A stretch of DNA of 64,000 nucleotides, taken from NCBI RefSeq assembly GCF_043290135.1, contig NW_027464601.1:4944001-5008000 (forward strand), read 5' to 3'. Position 1 is the first letter of the stretch. The number at the start of each line of letters is the position of its first letter. A program made the position numbers and the translations under genes. Source of the stretch: Rhipicephalus microplus. Its lineage: Eukaryota; Arthropoda; Arachnida; Ixodida; Ixodidae. A model generated the notes under the pieces. It did not search any database. It was not told the DNA's origin and saw only the letters and a list, made by a program, of their open reading frames with translations. This document shows positions 22,721-33,677 of this stretch, in pieces.

Positions 22721-23129
22721 TCGCGCTGTGACTAGCACACAACCACGATGAACCAACTCTCCCAAACTAAGCTCTTGTTACGTAACACGTAGACCAAGTT
22801 TCGTATGGAAAGAAGGAGCGGTGCTTTTAAAATAAAATTTTTCACATACAACACCTAGACGGCATTCCAGGAAGTTCAGAGGGCAGCCACGTGACCAAAT
22901 ACTTTTCCTCTCCTAAATTTTCCAGAAGTTCACTATTTTCAATGCAGCACGAGTTTTTCGAATACATTTGAGATGGTTGCCAAAATGGCTGGGACATTTG
23001 GCATAAAGTGACCCAGCTGTGTCATTAGCCATAGTTATGCATTACCTCTTGTTTTTTGTGTGTTTTGACTCAGTTTTGTGTTCGTTTTTAGCTTATTGTG
23101 TTTCTGATCATTGTATTGGTTTCTTAAGT

Positions 23130-23560
23130 ATTCGCTAAAGTTATATGTGCGAAAACCCGTATATGTTTGCATGTACATCATTTCTCATAACCAATTGTTA
23201 TACATCCAGGAATACAAAGCTTAATCCACTGTGATTGTATACATTTGAAAACACTATCCATATATATTTTTGTGTGCATCACTTCTTGGGAACGATTGTG
23301 TACATGAAGGCGTATATAGTGAAATCATGGTGATTGTATATATTTGAAAGAATGATAAGTATATATTTGCCTGTATTTCATTCCTATTAACCGATTTTGT
23401 ACATGAAGGAGTATTAAACTGGAAACCACTGGGATTGTAGATACTTGAAAGAATTATAGGGATATATAGGCGTATATTTCATTTGTAGTCTCTATGTACT
23501 TGAAGCAGTATACTAAACTGAAACCAGTGTACTTGTATGTTGCAAAGAATTGTCAATGAA
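23130..23560 (+). repeat. Minisatellite with about 100-bp period
   Basis: The landmark GTGATTGTATA (or variants) followed by TTTGAAA recurs at 23,231, 23,330, 23,431 and about 23,528. Between landmarks run TATATATTT, a CATTTC/CATCACTTC block and TGTACATGAAGGAGTAT-like sequence in constant order. About four diverged units are present. Confidence 0.75.
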
Positions 23561-24186
23561 GTGAAACTGAATAAATATAATAAACATTTGAGGTGTTGCA
23601 TGTGTAGTGTACGTATACGTGAACGTATATCTGGTGAAAAAGTTGTGTGGCAGAAGAAAAGTTTATGTTTTATTTGCCTATTAAATAAACGCAATATGCA
23701 AGGGCAGCAAGGCTTCATTTTCTGTAACGCGCATTATGCATATACTGTGAAGTATATATAGATCCAGCACAAGTTCATACACGATAGTACGCGTTTATAT
23801 TTTTGCCCAGACACAATGAATGGAGCTCGACAGGTGGCGCACCATTGATGATCAGGACCACTTTCTTCAAGCAGTGTGTAATCAGTGCATGCTGATATCT
23901 ATTAGTGCAGTCTAGAAGAATACTGGCACCCCTGCCATGGGCACTCAACGCCCTTGTGCACCCTTCTCGCACCCTCCTCAGAGGGTGCTAAAAAAGTGAT
24001 GGACATCGAAGGCACCCTTCCTTAAGGGTGTTTTTGTAACACCCTACAGTTTTTTTACATGTACACCCTATTCTAAGGGTGCATGGAAAAGCACCCTTTT
24101 TGGAAGGTGCTGAAATAACACCCTTAGGGTGTCGTCCACGGGACAAGCTCATTTACACCCTTCTGGGTGTAAAAATTTTTACTGTG

Positions 24187-25448
24187 TACTACAACTAAAG
24201 TGCTTACCCATTCGGTAGGCTCGTCCACTCTCACGATGAAAGAGGCCCTTACCATGCGGTTCAGCTCCTCACGAAGCTGCTCCTCGATCGCCAACGGTAC
24301 CCTCCGGGCAGGTTGCACTACCGGAATTGCATCCGGTCGCAGTACCATCTTGTACTGTCGCTTTACACAGCCAGTTTCATGAAATAGGTGTAGAAAAGCC
24401 AGCTGGGGAGTGTCTTCTCTTGAGTCTAACGCCTTCCCTGTTGAAATCAGTCCGAATTTCTGACATGCCTTGAGACCAATGATGGCATTGCGACCTTTCT
24501 TTACAATAAAAAATGCAACGCGATGTTCTTGGTCGTTTAAATTCAGGACTTCTGTTGATACTACCACGTGCTTGATAATGCTTCCGTTATATGCAGTAAG
24601 AACTGCCGTGTTTTTTCTTGGCTCCGTTGCTCGGTTGACACGCCGGAACAAAGACAGAGGTAGTAGGTTGGCTTGTGAGCCAGTGTCTACTTAAAATTTC
24701 AGTTCTTGGCCGCCTATCTTGCCACGCACTGTCCAATCTGCTCCCACACCATCCGCCACGCCGCACACGCTGATGTTCAAGATATCGAAATTATCATCCG
24801 TCTCTTGTGCGTCATCCACTTGGTCAACCTGACGCTTTCTGCAACACGCCGCCAAATGATTCTTTTTCTTGCACACGTAGCAAAACTTTCCCTGAGCTGG
24901 ACATTCTTCTGGAGCATGGAATCATCCACACTGACGACATCGAGACTGGTTTTTGCTGGCTTGTTGTGTTCTTCTCGTGTACTCCACTTGCCGATTTTTC
25001 TTCGACCACTCTGCATTTTGCTGCGCAGATACTTCGGCTGCTTTGCACATTTGATCAGCTTTCTGCAAAGTAAGGTCCTTCTCGCTTAGCATTCTCTCTC
25101 TGAGTTCTTTATTGCTGATCCGAAATACCACTTGGTTCCTTATCATGGATCGTTCAAGGTCCCCAAAGTTGCAGAGTTTCGCTTGCTTCTCGATGTCCCT
25201 CAAAAATCTTTCAAACGAACTCGAAGGCGAAACACATGCTGTTCATAAACTTCATTGCCTTGCTGGACGCAGTACTCTTCAAACTTTTTGACCAAAGTTT
25301 GATAATCTTCTTTGTTCTCACCTTCGGGAAACGCGAAGTTGTTGTACATGTCAAGGGTATTGTCACCTGCGGCGCTGAGGAGTATGGCCGCTTTCACAGC
25401 TTCTGTCCTTGGCTTTTCTGACGATGTGGCTGTGAGGAAGAGCTCCAA
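24187..25448 (-). pseudogene. gag and protease of gypsy element 1
   Basis: The - strand carries, in three frames, a capsid-like region (DNTLDMYNNFAFPEGENKED, then YQTLVKKFEEYC), a nucleocapsid with two CCHC-type knuckles, and an aspartic protease. The first knuckle is CRQC...H...C; the second is CYVC, four residues, H, four residues, C. The protease active site DTGSQANLLPLS lies at about 24,660-24,690, with a stop just before it, and the flap/hydrophobic end is NAIIGLKACQKFGL. It then enters the RT (EWVSTLVVV) and is cut by the DNA transposon. Frameshifts and stops make it non-functional. Confidence 0.85.
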
Positions 25449-25548
25449 CTTTTGTTTTAAACTGCAGCCAGTTTCTTCTCAGGTTTCCGGAAAGCTGCAG
25501 CGGTGGTGGGGGCTGGACGACATCCATTTTGCCACCGAGACAATCCAA

Positions 25549-25560
25549 CTTCTGATACCA
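25549..25560 (-). promoter_or_regulatory. Primer-binding site of gypsy element 1
   Basis: Immediately inside the 5' LTR the - strand reads TGGTATCAGAAG. This begins with the TGGTA complementary to an initiator tRNA-Met 3' end and resembles the common TGGTATCAGAG site. Confidence 0.7.
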
Positions 25561-25734
25561 AGTAACGCGTTCGAAGTAACGAACCGAGGCGACACGTTGC
25601 TGGACAAGGAATGACCAACTGGTCGTTTATTCATGACGCTTATATAGCTGCGTGGGCAGCGAGAGGAAGAGAGAGACAAGGAAGGAAGTCGCAAGTGGTA
25701 TCCACGCACATGCGCGATAGCCCGTTCTGATACA
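25561..25734 (-). repeat. 5' LTR of gypsy element 1
   Basis: Partner of 13,772-13,944, with several substitutions between copies, so the insertion is not very recent. Its outer end abuts the CCCAC duplication. Confidence 0.9.
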
Positions 25735-26100
25735 CCCACCTTGTTCAGTGTTGCCCTCATTGGTCTGCTGGAGGTTATGTCAAAATAGGTGTACCAATCC
25801 GCATATGCCGACGACATTTGTGTCTGAAGTGCTGCAGTTACTCACCCCCAGGAGCGTGCGCGAATACAGTAAGCAGCAACCCTCAACATAGCTTACCTTA
25901 AAACAAGACTTGACTATATCAACCGAGAAGTGTGCGTCCATTGCGTTCACACGCAAACTAATGACGCCATACTCAGTCTATATCAATGGGCACAGTATTA
26001 GGTATGCATAAACGCATCGTTTCTGGTACATCATAATCGACAGAAGCCTTTCGTGGAGCCTCAATTGCGCGTGCTTGAAGAAGACATCGCTATGTATTGA
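25735..26100 (+). pseudogene. LINE A reverse transcriptase, 3' part after the gypsy insertion
   Basis: Directly after the CCCAC duplication the LINE frame resumes with LFSVALIGL. It then reads SAYADDICV (the catalytic ADD box), KCASIAFTRKLMTPYSVYIN and a degenerate IIDRSLSWS block. This is the RT palm and thumb of the same LINE whose 5' part ends at 13,771. In-frame stops are frequent. Confidence 0.8.
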
Positions 26101-27105
26101 GCGAAAATAAAACATATGTGTAGAAAAGAATAGTGATCTTCTGTGGCTTCCATGCTTCAGTTGTAAAAGGCCCTACTTTGGGGTGTGTTCTGCTACACCT
26201 TGCTGGTACTATTAAACGCTTGCAAAACGTAAATTCGTTTATTAGAAAGTTACAAGGTCAAGACGGCATATGTGAGAGATTGGCCCACACCCGTCTTGGC
26301 ACAGTCCTGCCCTGTAATTGACGGAGAGTTGGCGGCTTGAGAATAAAGATTCTGTTCTCTTTTTCTTTCCATTCACCATTTTATCTCAATCTTTTGGTTT
26401 TGCACTGCTTGCAACCGTCCTTTCCATAATACATCCTTCCCCCTGCGCAGTGGATTAGGATGCACCACTCTAAATTTCACCTGTACAATAATTAGTCTTC
26501 TTGGGGCAGTATTTAGTTACGATCTCAGAAATGGTTCTCTAGATTAAATTGTTGGCCCCAGCCTCCAGTAACTAAGCCACTTGCAACTAGCGGTTGCAAA
26601 ATATATAATACAATTTTGGATGATACAAAACCGTGATAATATACAGGCTCTACCTGAAAACTGCATTTGACAACATCCAATGGACAAGCCCTCTCAAGTG
26701 AGGCTAGACTAGTGAAGAAGACTCAATAAGAGGAACTGGTTCAATACGAGAAGGGATGTCAAAGAGGTAAAAAATTGGACGCCGATGAGCAGACTGCTTG
26801 AAGTTTACAAGCAATTTGCAAAGATTATAGGCAATACAATGAGGACTACCTTGGTATTAAATCACTAAAAGAACCAAGCAACATTTCCCATGGGCTACTC
26901 GACAACATACCGCAATAACACTATCAAGCAGGTTAGAGAAAAGCGCGCGGAGTATCATCCACCTTTATTTATAGCCTTCATAGGCTAAGAGAAAAAAAAG
27001 ATGCAGCTGAAATGTCAGCCCTTATGCAAACACTGTCGAATAAAAGCGTCGAAGATCCCCCATGAATGAAATCATACCGTATCCACGTAGTGCAGGGTCA
27101 TTAGT
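26101..27105. other. Unassigned sequence with a short ORF followed by AATAAA
   Basis: An open frame of 62 codons (26,133-26,321, +) is followed 20 bp later by AATAAA. No motif or splice acceptor supports it strongly, and it was not recognised. The remainder holds no recognised feature. Confidence 0.3.
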
Positions 27106-27370
27106 TGGGCGAAGCGTGCGTCATTCCGCCCGCGCTTCCTTCCGTCCATTCGCTTTTGCTTCCGTCCATCCATGCGTCCGTCAGTATGTGCGTTCGTTCT
27201 TCTACCCGTACGTACGTCAGGCTGTTCGTCCGTGCAGCCTTCCATCCGTCCCTGCATCCGTCGATGCGTCTGCCTGCCCGTCCGTTCGCCCATCTGTGTG
27301 CGCATCCATCCGTGCGTCCATCCGTCCATCAGCCCATCCATGCGTCCGTCTATGTGTCCGTTCATCTAGT
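27106..27370 (+). repeat. Degenerate CCGT/CCAT tetranucleotide minisatellite
   Basis: Irregular CCGTCCATC and GCGTCCGTC units give arginine/serine/valine-rich frames on both strands. This is compositional, not coding. Confidence 0.85.
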
Positions 27371-27492
27371 AAACTCCCCAAGTAACGCCATCTCGCATAT
27401 GTTCACCATACATTCATCATATAGAAATACCGTCATCCAGTGCACATTAAAAAAAACTAAACTAGAGGTGGCTACCTACTACTGTGACGACT

Positions 27493-27495
27493 AAG

Positions 27496-27563
<68 letters not shown>

Positions 27564-27575
27564 ATACATACATAG
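27493..27575 (+). repeat. (CTA)n microsatellite ending in CATA units
   Basis: About 23 CTA/TAC units followed by TACATACATA. The poly-valine frame on - is an artefact. Confidence 0.95.
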
Positions 27576-29312
27576 TGGATGCATAACCCATGGCTTAGGG
27601 AGCATATCCCTTAAGCCGTGAAGTGAACAAAACAAACAGCACTCTTGGCTCGGCGTTAGCGTTTCCCAGTGGCGTCTCGAGCACACATTTCCGGATGTTC
27701 TTGAGAGGTGCCCCGCCAGCGAACGGTCGTGAGTGAGGCGCGAGCGCTCGGGAAACTGCAGCACAGGAAGGCGAGAAAGAAAACGGCGAGAGCTCTCTCG
27801 CACCACATGCTCTTTTGTCTAGGGGCGAGCATAAGCGCGCGGGTCCGCAGCTGCAGCTATAAGAAACGGCGGTGGACAAATCTCGACGGACGCTGGACAT
27901 AGCCCGACTAAGAATGGCATTCGCATTTAAAATTTTCAAGATTCCACGTACCTTGGGAATTGATGATATGCGAAACAAGCGGATGGAAGGTGACTATGTA
28001 ATATTTTTGATTGAGCGAAAGGTTACGAAGCGATAATAAATATATATACAAATATAGTATGCGTAAATGTATCCTGGACTGTAACACAAGTTTTATATAA
28101 CCGGTTTCGAGTTCCATAAGAGTCCAAGCCCAAACATGAAGATTAGCAACACCAGAAGCAGTAGGCTGATAAGTAGCGCTTGTGGTCGCGAATATGCTAG
28201 CTCTGGACCTTGCTACGTAGATGAAGTTCAGTAAAATGCACTTTCCTACAATGAAGGTGAAACCGACAGGACTTCTGTAATATACAAATAAATATGCCAT
28301 GCCTAAAAATTTGATAGCCAGCCATGCAACTACAATTGACGATTAACAATGATGACGTCTGCTTATGGTCTGTTCCCAGACCACTTCCGAGACCTTGCAT
28401 TACTCTGTGGTAGAGTACTTGGTTGCCACGCAAAATGCCTCTGGTTCCATTTTATTGTGGCCATAGCCTTTATTCTTGCTCTCGCCGAGTCTATGCTCAC
28501 GATGTTGTTCTTTGTTAACCCTTCCGCATTTAAGTTACGAATGCCTGTTGTCACGGTTCCTCGATACTATAAATGTCACACACCTGTGGCGCCTGCCTAC
28601 ATGCCATTGGCACATACGTGCCTGTTGAGTAGGGGCATGTGTCATATCTGTGTGGCGGAAAGCACTTGACCATGCGCGTGACGCAATTGTCACAGTATCT
28701 TTATATAAATATAGAAAATAAGTAAACTAACAGTCTGCAGATACACAACTTGCGATTTGCAGTTTCATCATCATCTGTGAGGAAGCACAAAGAAGAGCCT
28801 GTGCCCTGTATATGTCACTCGTATTTTTTTCGACAGTGAATTGATGTGTACGTATTGTACCAATTTATGGTCAGATAAGTTATGCAGCAGCGGCATGAAA
28901 AACCTTTGTACATATACCTCACACAGTTTGTGCGCATTTCAGAGCAAAGGCCTCTTAAAGTGAGTTTTCGAACTTCGACTCTCAACTCATTGTCATCTGG
29001 TGGGCCCGCAAGGTGGGAGATAGGCTGATTCTGTTTGCCCTGATGTGTTAGTAGGCCTAGTGACACACGTCACCACGTCCTGGTGAACATAAAAAAAGCT
29101 GTTTCCATTAATTCACCTCAGTTATCAGCTTTCGAAGAGTCCTACTTCATATTCTGCTTCTTTGTTGGTTATTTATTCTCACCCCTAACCACACGAATGA
29201 AATATATGATATATCTCACTGAATTTTACATTTCCTAGAACATTTCTCTTGATTATGCCGGTTGAAGCAACTGTTTTTGTCCATAAATCTTACAACTCCT
29301 AATACTTTGTTT
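27576..29312. other. Unassigned sequence
   Basis: A GC-richer patch at 27,690-27,860 and otherwise AT-rich DNA. No motif, splice-bounded cysteine-rich exon or transposon end was recognised. Confidence 0.35.
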
Positions 29313-29990
29313 TACAGCGAAAGCTGTTATGGAATCAAAACTCCGGTCACGCGTGGCACTATAATTGTTCGCCGCCGCCACCACAGGTGTCCGTAAGCAC
29401 TATCGCGAAATAAGCAAAAAAAACCTGGTACGAAGGACACAATTGATCTACAACCCACGTCCGCTGCGTGCCAACTCAGTAATCTACCTTTGAGCCACGC
29501 TGGTGCTTGGGATTCGCTCGCGAACCAGCCTTAGAGAAGCTTGATGTCAAGAAAGAAAGTGCGTTAGTATGAGTAATAAAGTGCTTTAGAACAGCAAAAG
29601 AACAACGAGTCGTCGGACAATACGAATAGTGTAGCGAGCGGGTCGTCTAACGCTCTGGCCCATTACAAAAGTTGGTTTTCGATCACTTATTAACTGTGGC
29701 GCATACCCACTCCAGGCATAAATCCTCATCATCTTCAGCCACTGCCTCAACACTTGGCACAAAATTTCATGCAAGTTTCAGCGAATACAACCATTCTCAT
29801 GAGAATATCGCAAATTAGAATAGCAAAGGCTGATGTAATACCCAGAACCTATTATTCGCAGTGCCGTAGTGGGTACCCAGCAAGTGTGCTTGCAGCAGTT
29901 AGGCAATAAGTGCTTAGAAAAGGCTCTGAAAGGCCACTCTTCCAGCTTTCGCTTTGAGTGTGCTGCGCCTTTCACGCTGACCTGGCGTTT
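29313..29990. mobile_element. Dispersed repeat with tRNA-like segment, copy 1
   Basis: It aligns block by block with 54,910-55,640: GCGAAAGCTGTTATGG with GCGAAAGGTGTAATGA, a shared GTGTCCGTAAGCAC-type block, GAGCCACGCTGGTGCT, GCGCATACCCACT, TCATC...CAGCCA, GTGGGTACCC-GCAAGTGTGCTTGC, and a poly-T end after CTGACCTGGCG. On the - strand the AGCACCAGCGTGGCTCA block resembles the A-box region of a tRNA. It is probably a SINE-derived or composite family and was not named. Confidence 0.65.
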
Positions 29991-30309
29991 TTTTTTTCCT
30001 TTACCGAGTACAAATAGCTATAGTTTCCCTTACGTCTTTAATACTTACAGCTGGCTGCTGTCGTGTGCACTACTTATACAATATGCAAAACATGAAAAAT
30101 TGCAACAAGTCCAAGAGTGGGCACTTTTCATTGTTATTTCTTCAGGATAACATTCGTATAGTTGTGTGCATTGTACAATAAACCAGAATACGCACGTGCT
30201 CTGCACTCACGTCATTCTAAAATGTAGTTTTATTATTCGCTTCATGGTAGTTCTTTAGTATTGTCTACTAGTTAGTATTCTAGACTGTATAGCAGCTCAT
30301 CTATTCTTG

Positions 30310-30720
30310 AATGAACTCAGTACGTGGCCTATAAAGACATTTGAAACCATTACCGATAGGAAAAAGCCCGGTATACTCCCACGCACCACACACTTAGCAA
30401 GCAGCAGGCACCTCAGTCGAACGTACACGTACCCGAACCTGATGGGTTGTATCCGCTGTTACCCAGGTGCACCGACAGGTGCAACTTACGTAAGCAAAGA
30501 GTGGACCTACTTCACATATGGTATGTTTGTCGAAAAGTGGTCCGGCAGTGTCACACAAGCGGTAATGATGAGCGGTGCTCAGCTCAGACAAAGAACTCTG
30601 GGCAATTCGTCGAGCCGAGGACGCCATTAGAGCCCAAAGGCTCCTGGTAACCCCTAAGCTTGCCATCTGCACCACTGAAGCTGCCGGATTTTCAAATTAA
30701 AGCTTTTTCCTCCTCCTCTC
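30310..30720 (+). mobile_element. LINE 3' end with CCT-rich tail
   Basis: A frame near the end reads DKELWAIRRAEDAIRAQRL, resembling the C-terminus of RNase H-bearing tick LINEs. It is followed by AATTAAAG and a CCTCCTCCTCT tail typical of a non-LTR 3' terminus. The fragment is 5'-truncated and frameshifted. Confidence 0.5.
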
Positions 30721-30854
30721 TGGTAACAATGTTTTCCTTCGATTATTTGTTGTTAATGCATAGTTGTCCAGTTGTACATTGATGGACTTGACTTCAGAGA
30801 AACATGTTCCTCTGTGTTCAGTAGTAATCATCTTGGCGAATATAAATTTTTTTT

Positions 30855-31090
30855 TGCTTTGTGGGGTTTAACGTCCCAAAACCGCCATATGACTATGAGA
30901 GACGCCGTAATGGAGGGCTCCGGAAATTTCGACCACCTGGGGTTCTTCAACATGCACCCAAATCTGAGCACACGGGCCTACGACATTTCTGCCTCCATCG
31001 GAAATGCAGCCGCTGCAGCTGGAGTTTGAACCCGCAACCTGCGGGTCAGCAGCCGAGTACCTTAGCCACTATAGACCACCGCGGCGGGGC
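30855..31090 (-). mobile_element. Ruka SINE
   Basis: Carries the same blocks as the copy at 11,391, including GGGGTTTAACGTCCCAAAACC, GGAGGGCTCCGGAAATTT, GTGCACCCAAAT-like sequence (here ATGCACCCAAAT) and the tRNA-like end near CCACCGCGGCGGGG. The B-box (GGTTCAAACTCC on -) is mutated. Flanking duplications are not clear. Confidence 0.88.
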
Positions 31091-31259
31091 AATAGAACTT
31101 TGTCGCTTTATGGTATGTCAAAATTGCTTTGTAGGCGAAAGTACTAATTTTCTATGCCGTCGTATTGTTCACCTGTACATAGCGAACAGTAAATATTCAG
31201 CAAATAATGAATAACAAGTATATTGAATAAGACTAAATGGCTCTACAGGTAACTATAAA

Positions 31260-31760
31260 GATCTTAACAGTACATAAAGGCAGAGCAGAAAGCTGGATGC
31301 GTACAAAGACGGTTGAACATACATTTGGGATGGCGGAGTGAGCGATACGAAGAACATTACAGGTTTAACTTTACAGGACTGGAATAGAGCAGAATGTATC
31401 AGAAAACAAACGTAGGTTAAGAATATTGCAGTTTACACAAAGAAGAAGAAATGAACATGCGCAAGGCTTGGCACGTAGAATATTGGAAAGATGGCCACTA
31501 TTCATTAGGGGAACTGAGTGGATTCCAAGAGATAGGAATGGCGTGGCGACAGAAATTTAGGTAGACAGATATTATTATTAAGTTAGAAGTTATAGCATGG
31601 CAGTAGAAAACACCTAACTGGGTGCATTGGCGGATCATCGGAGAGGCCTTTGTTCTGCAGTGACTGTAGTCTGGCTGGTGATAACGATGTTGTTGATGAT
31701 GATTATAATGGGGACAGAGTTCGTCTAGATGTATTACCAGACAACGGTTTATAAAGGATA
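31260..31760 (+). mobile_element. LINE 3' fragment with (GAT)n tail
   Basis: Coding remnants read GLARRILERWPLFIRG followed by TEWIPRDRNGVATEI. A GEAFVLQ block then lies just before stop codons and a GTTGATGATGATTATAAT tail. The order matches the C-terminal end and tail of a non-LTR retrotransposon. No RT core is present. Confidence 0.5.
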
Positions 31761-33677
31761 AATAAAGCTAATTTTCACTAGCATCTGTGTGAAATGCTTC
31801 GCCGCACGGTAACATTGTTATGATAACCCATAAATTTTGTTCTGCAAATATTTATTTCAGATTGTGAGAAGTCCCCTAGAAGCATACCAGGTGCGAAAGT
31901 TGCTTTCTTTTTCTATGTGTATGCATTATCAGTTAGATTAATAGCGTACTGAAGGAATTCCTGCTTTTTTGCTTTTGCTGCACATAACTTAAACGTTTTA
32001 AGCTTTCCTCCCACATATAGTTCAAAAAGAGCTATGAGGGGTTTCATTAGTAATAAATACTTAGCAAGGAGAGCGTGTCAAATTTTATAACTTAAATTGA
32101 TATATACGAACATTTGAGAAAAGCTGGCATGGCGTGGAAAAATTAGCATAACTAAAATTCTCTCGCAAACCGCAAATTTTAAATACAAAATATTCTTGCG
32201 AATGCAGGCCCCCAACGCGGGTGTATTTCGATACCAATGATGGACAAGGCACCTGTGTTTTTCTAATGAAAGTCTAAAGCATTGCTGTCATGATTTTGAA
32301 AAGTGAGCTTAGGATCAGCTAAGAACAAAGGTGTATAATACTAATTTATTTGCAGAGAAAACGCAAACTTTCTCTTAAAAATGTACATTGCACTGTGCTG
32401 AATATTCGGTCAAGGACTACCTTGTTGCAACAATAACGCTCGGGAGCAACTGTTTCAATAATAGCCACGGCCGCCGCATTATTGGTAGGGGCGCAAGTCG
32501 AGAACGCTGATGAACGCTGGTAGAGCTACCCTATATGGCTGCACCTTAAAGGGCCCCATGAGGACAGATGTATTAATGTGGAATTCCAAGGGCAGATCTA
32601 GATCGAGTTTTTCTGCTCATAGCGGAGCAATAACGTTCTAATGGCACATTGGGAACGTGAATGGTGTGTTCCAATGAAAGATTGAGAGCAACCGCCGATA
32701 ATGAATTGCTCCATGAAGTGAGAATTCTCGCTCCACCAAAATTGGCGGATTTGACCGGAACTTCAAGTGACGTGGTCTGTGTGCCCGCCTTTTATCCAAT
32801 CTCCGATGGATGTCCGGAAAACGCTCTGCGCTCGCTCACACCCGTTCGTGCTCCCTCGCTAGATTTCCGCCCACCAAGAGCTCCTGTCGAGACGCGCGCG
32901 TTAAAATAGCAGATTTGGTAAGAGTGATCCCGCTGGAAGCTGCGCACTCTATTCGACATCCGGCCCAGCACTCGCAATTTGCCCTTAGAATTCAACGTAA
33001 CAAATACCTGCCTCCATCCAGCATCATAAAAAATATTTTGGTGCTTAAAATATCAGAGATCAATAAAATGTATCGAAGTGTGCATTCCTTGTCTATAATT
33101 TGTGCGTACTCGCGAATGGAGGTACTTGAAAACAGTGGACCACAATTTCCTTAGAGTTCGTCTTCTAACCTGGACGCAAAAAACTAATTACGGATGAATG
33201 CTGCTTATGTAGTGATTGAAATAGACGATAATCACATTTCACTATACGTAAATAACTCCTAAACGCATTTTAAATGTAATTAGGTCGATGGAATAAATAA
33301 ATAAATCATATCTCTACTACATAAACGTAACAAATTGTACAATCTTACATTAGTTTGATTCCATAACAAGCTACGCCGAACGTATGCAAGAGCCTGTACC
33401 GGCTGCCAATACTCATGAGCTGGGATAGTGTGACATTTATTCGGATGGATCGAGAAGCGCCTGGTAAATGTTCCTAAACACTATTGAGTAACTGGTAGCA
33501 TTATCTTAAATATAGTATCCCTGCTTAAATTTTCTTGGCATATGCTAATACACATACGTTAACGATATGCCGTTATGCGGGAAGTCTGGCTGTGGTGACA
33601 CAATTGTCATTAAAAATTTAGGAGGCAGTGCTTGCAAGAGAGCTGTGATTTTGAAACATTTTTCCTTCATTACACAG
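31761..33677. other. Unassigned sequence, probable intron
   Basis: Mostly AT-rich, with a GC-rich segment at about 32,740-32,910 that shows no motif. It lies just upstream of the terminal basic-tail exon and is probably the end of its long intron. Confidence 0.35.

Larger units (their letters stand above)
20739..23016. repeat. Large imperfect inverted repeat (about 1.3 kb and 0.8 kb arms)
   Basis: Reverse complementing 22,200-23,016 gives sequence homologous, with substitutions and gaps, to 20,739-22,040. Paired landmarks include GTCCCAGCCAC with GTGGCTGGGAC-like sequence, GAATGCCGTCT, and TTGCAAGGGGTGGAAAACAAC with its complement near 22,380-22,400. The arms include Penelope-like fragments and also flanking non-coding sequence. 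The left arm has about 200 bp (GIY-YIG region) missing from the right arm. Confidence 0.8.
16538..24186. mobile_element. TIR DNA transposon with CACCC/GGGTG subterminal arrays, superfamily unassigned
   Basis: The insertion splits the gypsy RT and can be defined to the base, because the RT reading frame on both sides restores GTT-GTA-GTA-AGA when it is removed. The target duplication is TA (16,536-16,537 and 24,187-24,188). Terminal inverted repeats of about 35 bp start CACAGTAAAA and contain TTTTT-x-CACCCA-x-AAGGGTGTAAA, with three mismatches between ends. Inside each end (16,538-16,730 and 23,926-24,186) about ten or more AGGGTG/CACCCT motifs occur in both orientations. TA duplication, a CAC terminus and subterminal repeats suggest a CMC-like or Tc1/mariner-like cut-and-paste element, but no transposase was recognised. 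Confidence 0.85.
13772..25734 (-). mobile_element. Ty3/gypsy LTR retrotransposon, itself interrupted by a DNA transposon
   Basis: LTR copies of about 173 bp lie at 13,772-13,944 and 25,561-25,734. They are flanked by an exact 5-bp target duplication CCCAC (13,767-13,771 and 25,735-25,739). On the - strand the order is 5' LTR, PBS, gag, protease, reverse transcriptase, RNase H, integrase, GA-rich polypurine tract and 3' LTR, the canonical Ty3/gypsy order. The open frames carry stops and frameshifts. Removing the insert at 16,538-24,186 leaves about 4.3 kb. The host site is the RT of LINE A. Confidence 0.93.

Noticed and set aside
27062..27494. Overlapping 80-130 residue frames rich in R, S, V, P
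   Set aside because: Come from degenerate tetranucleotide repeats; both strands are equally open, with no motif.
33567..33677. Start of a 106-residue single-exon gene at the ATG 33,567
   Set aside because: A pyrimidine-rich acceptor at 33,677 precedes the recognisable part, the upstream residues have no signal peptide, and a phase-matched partner exon exists at 4,037.
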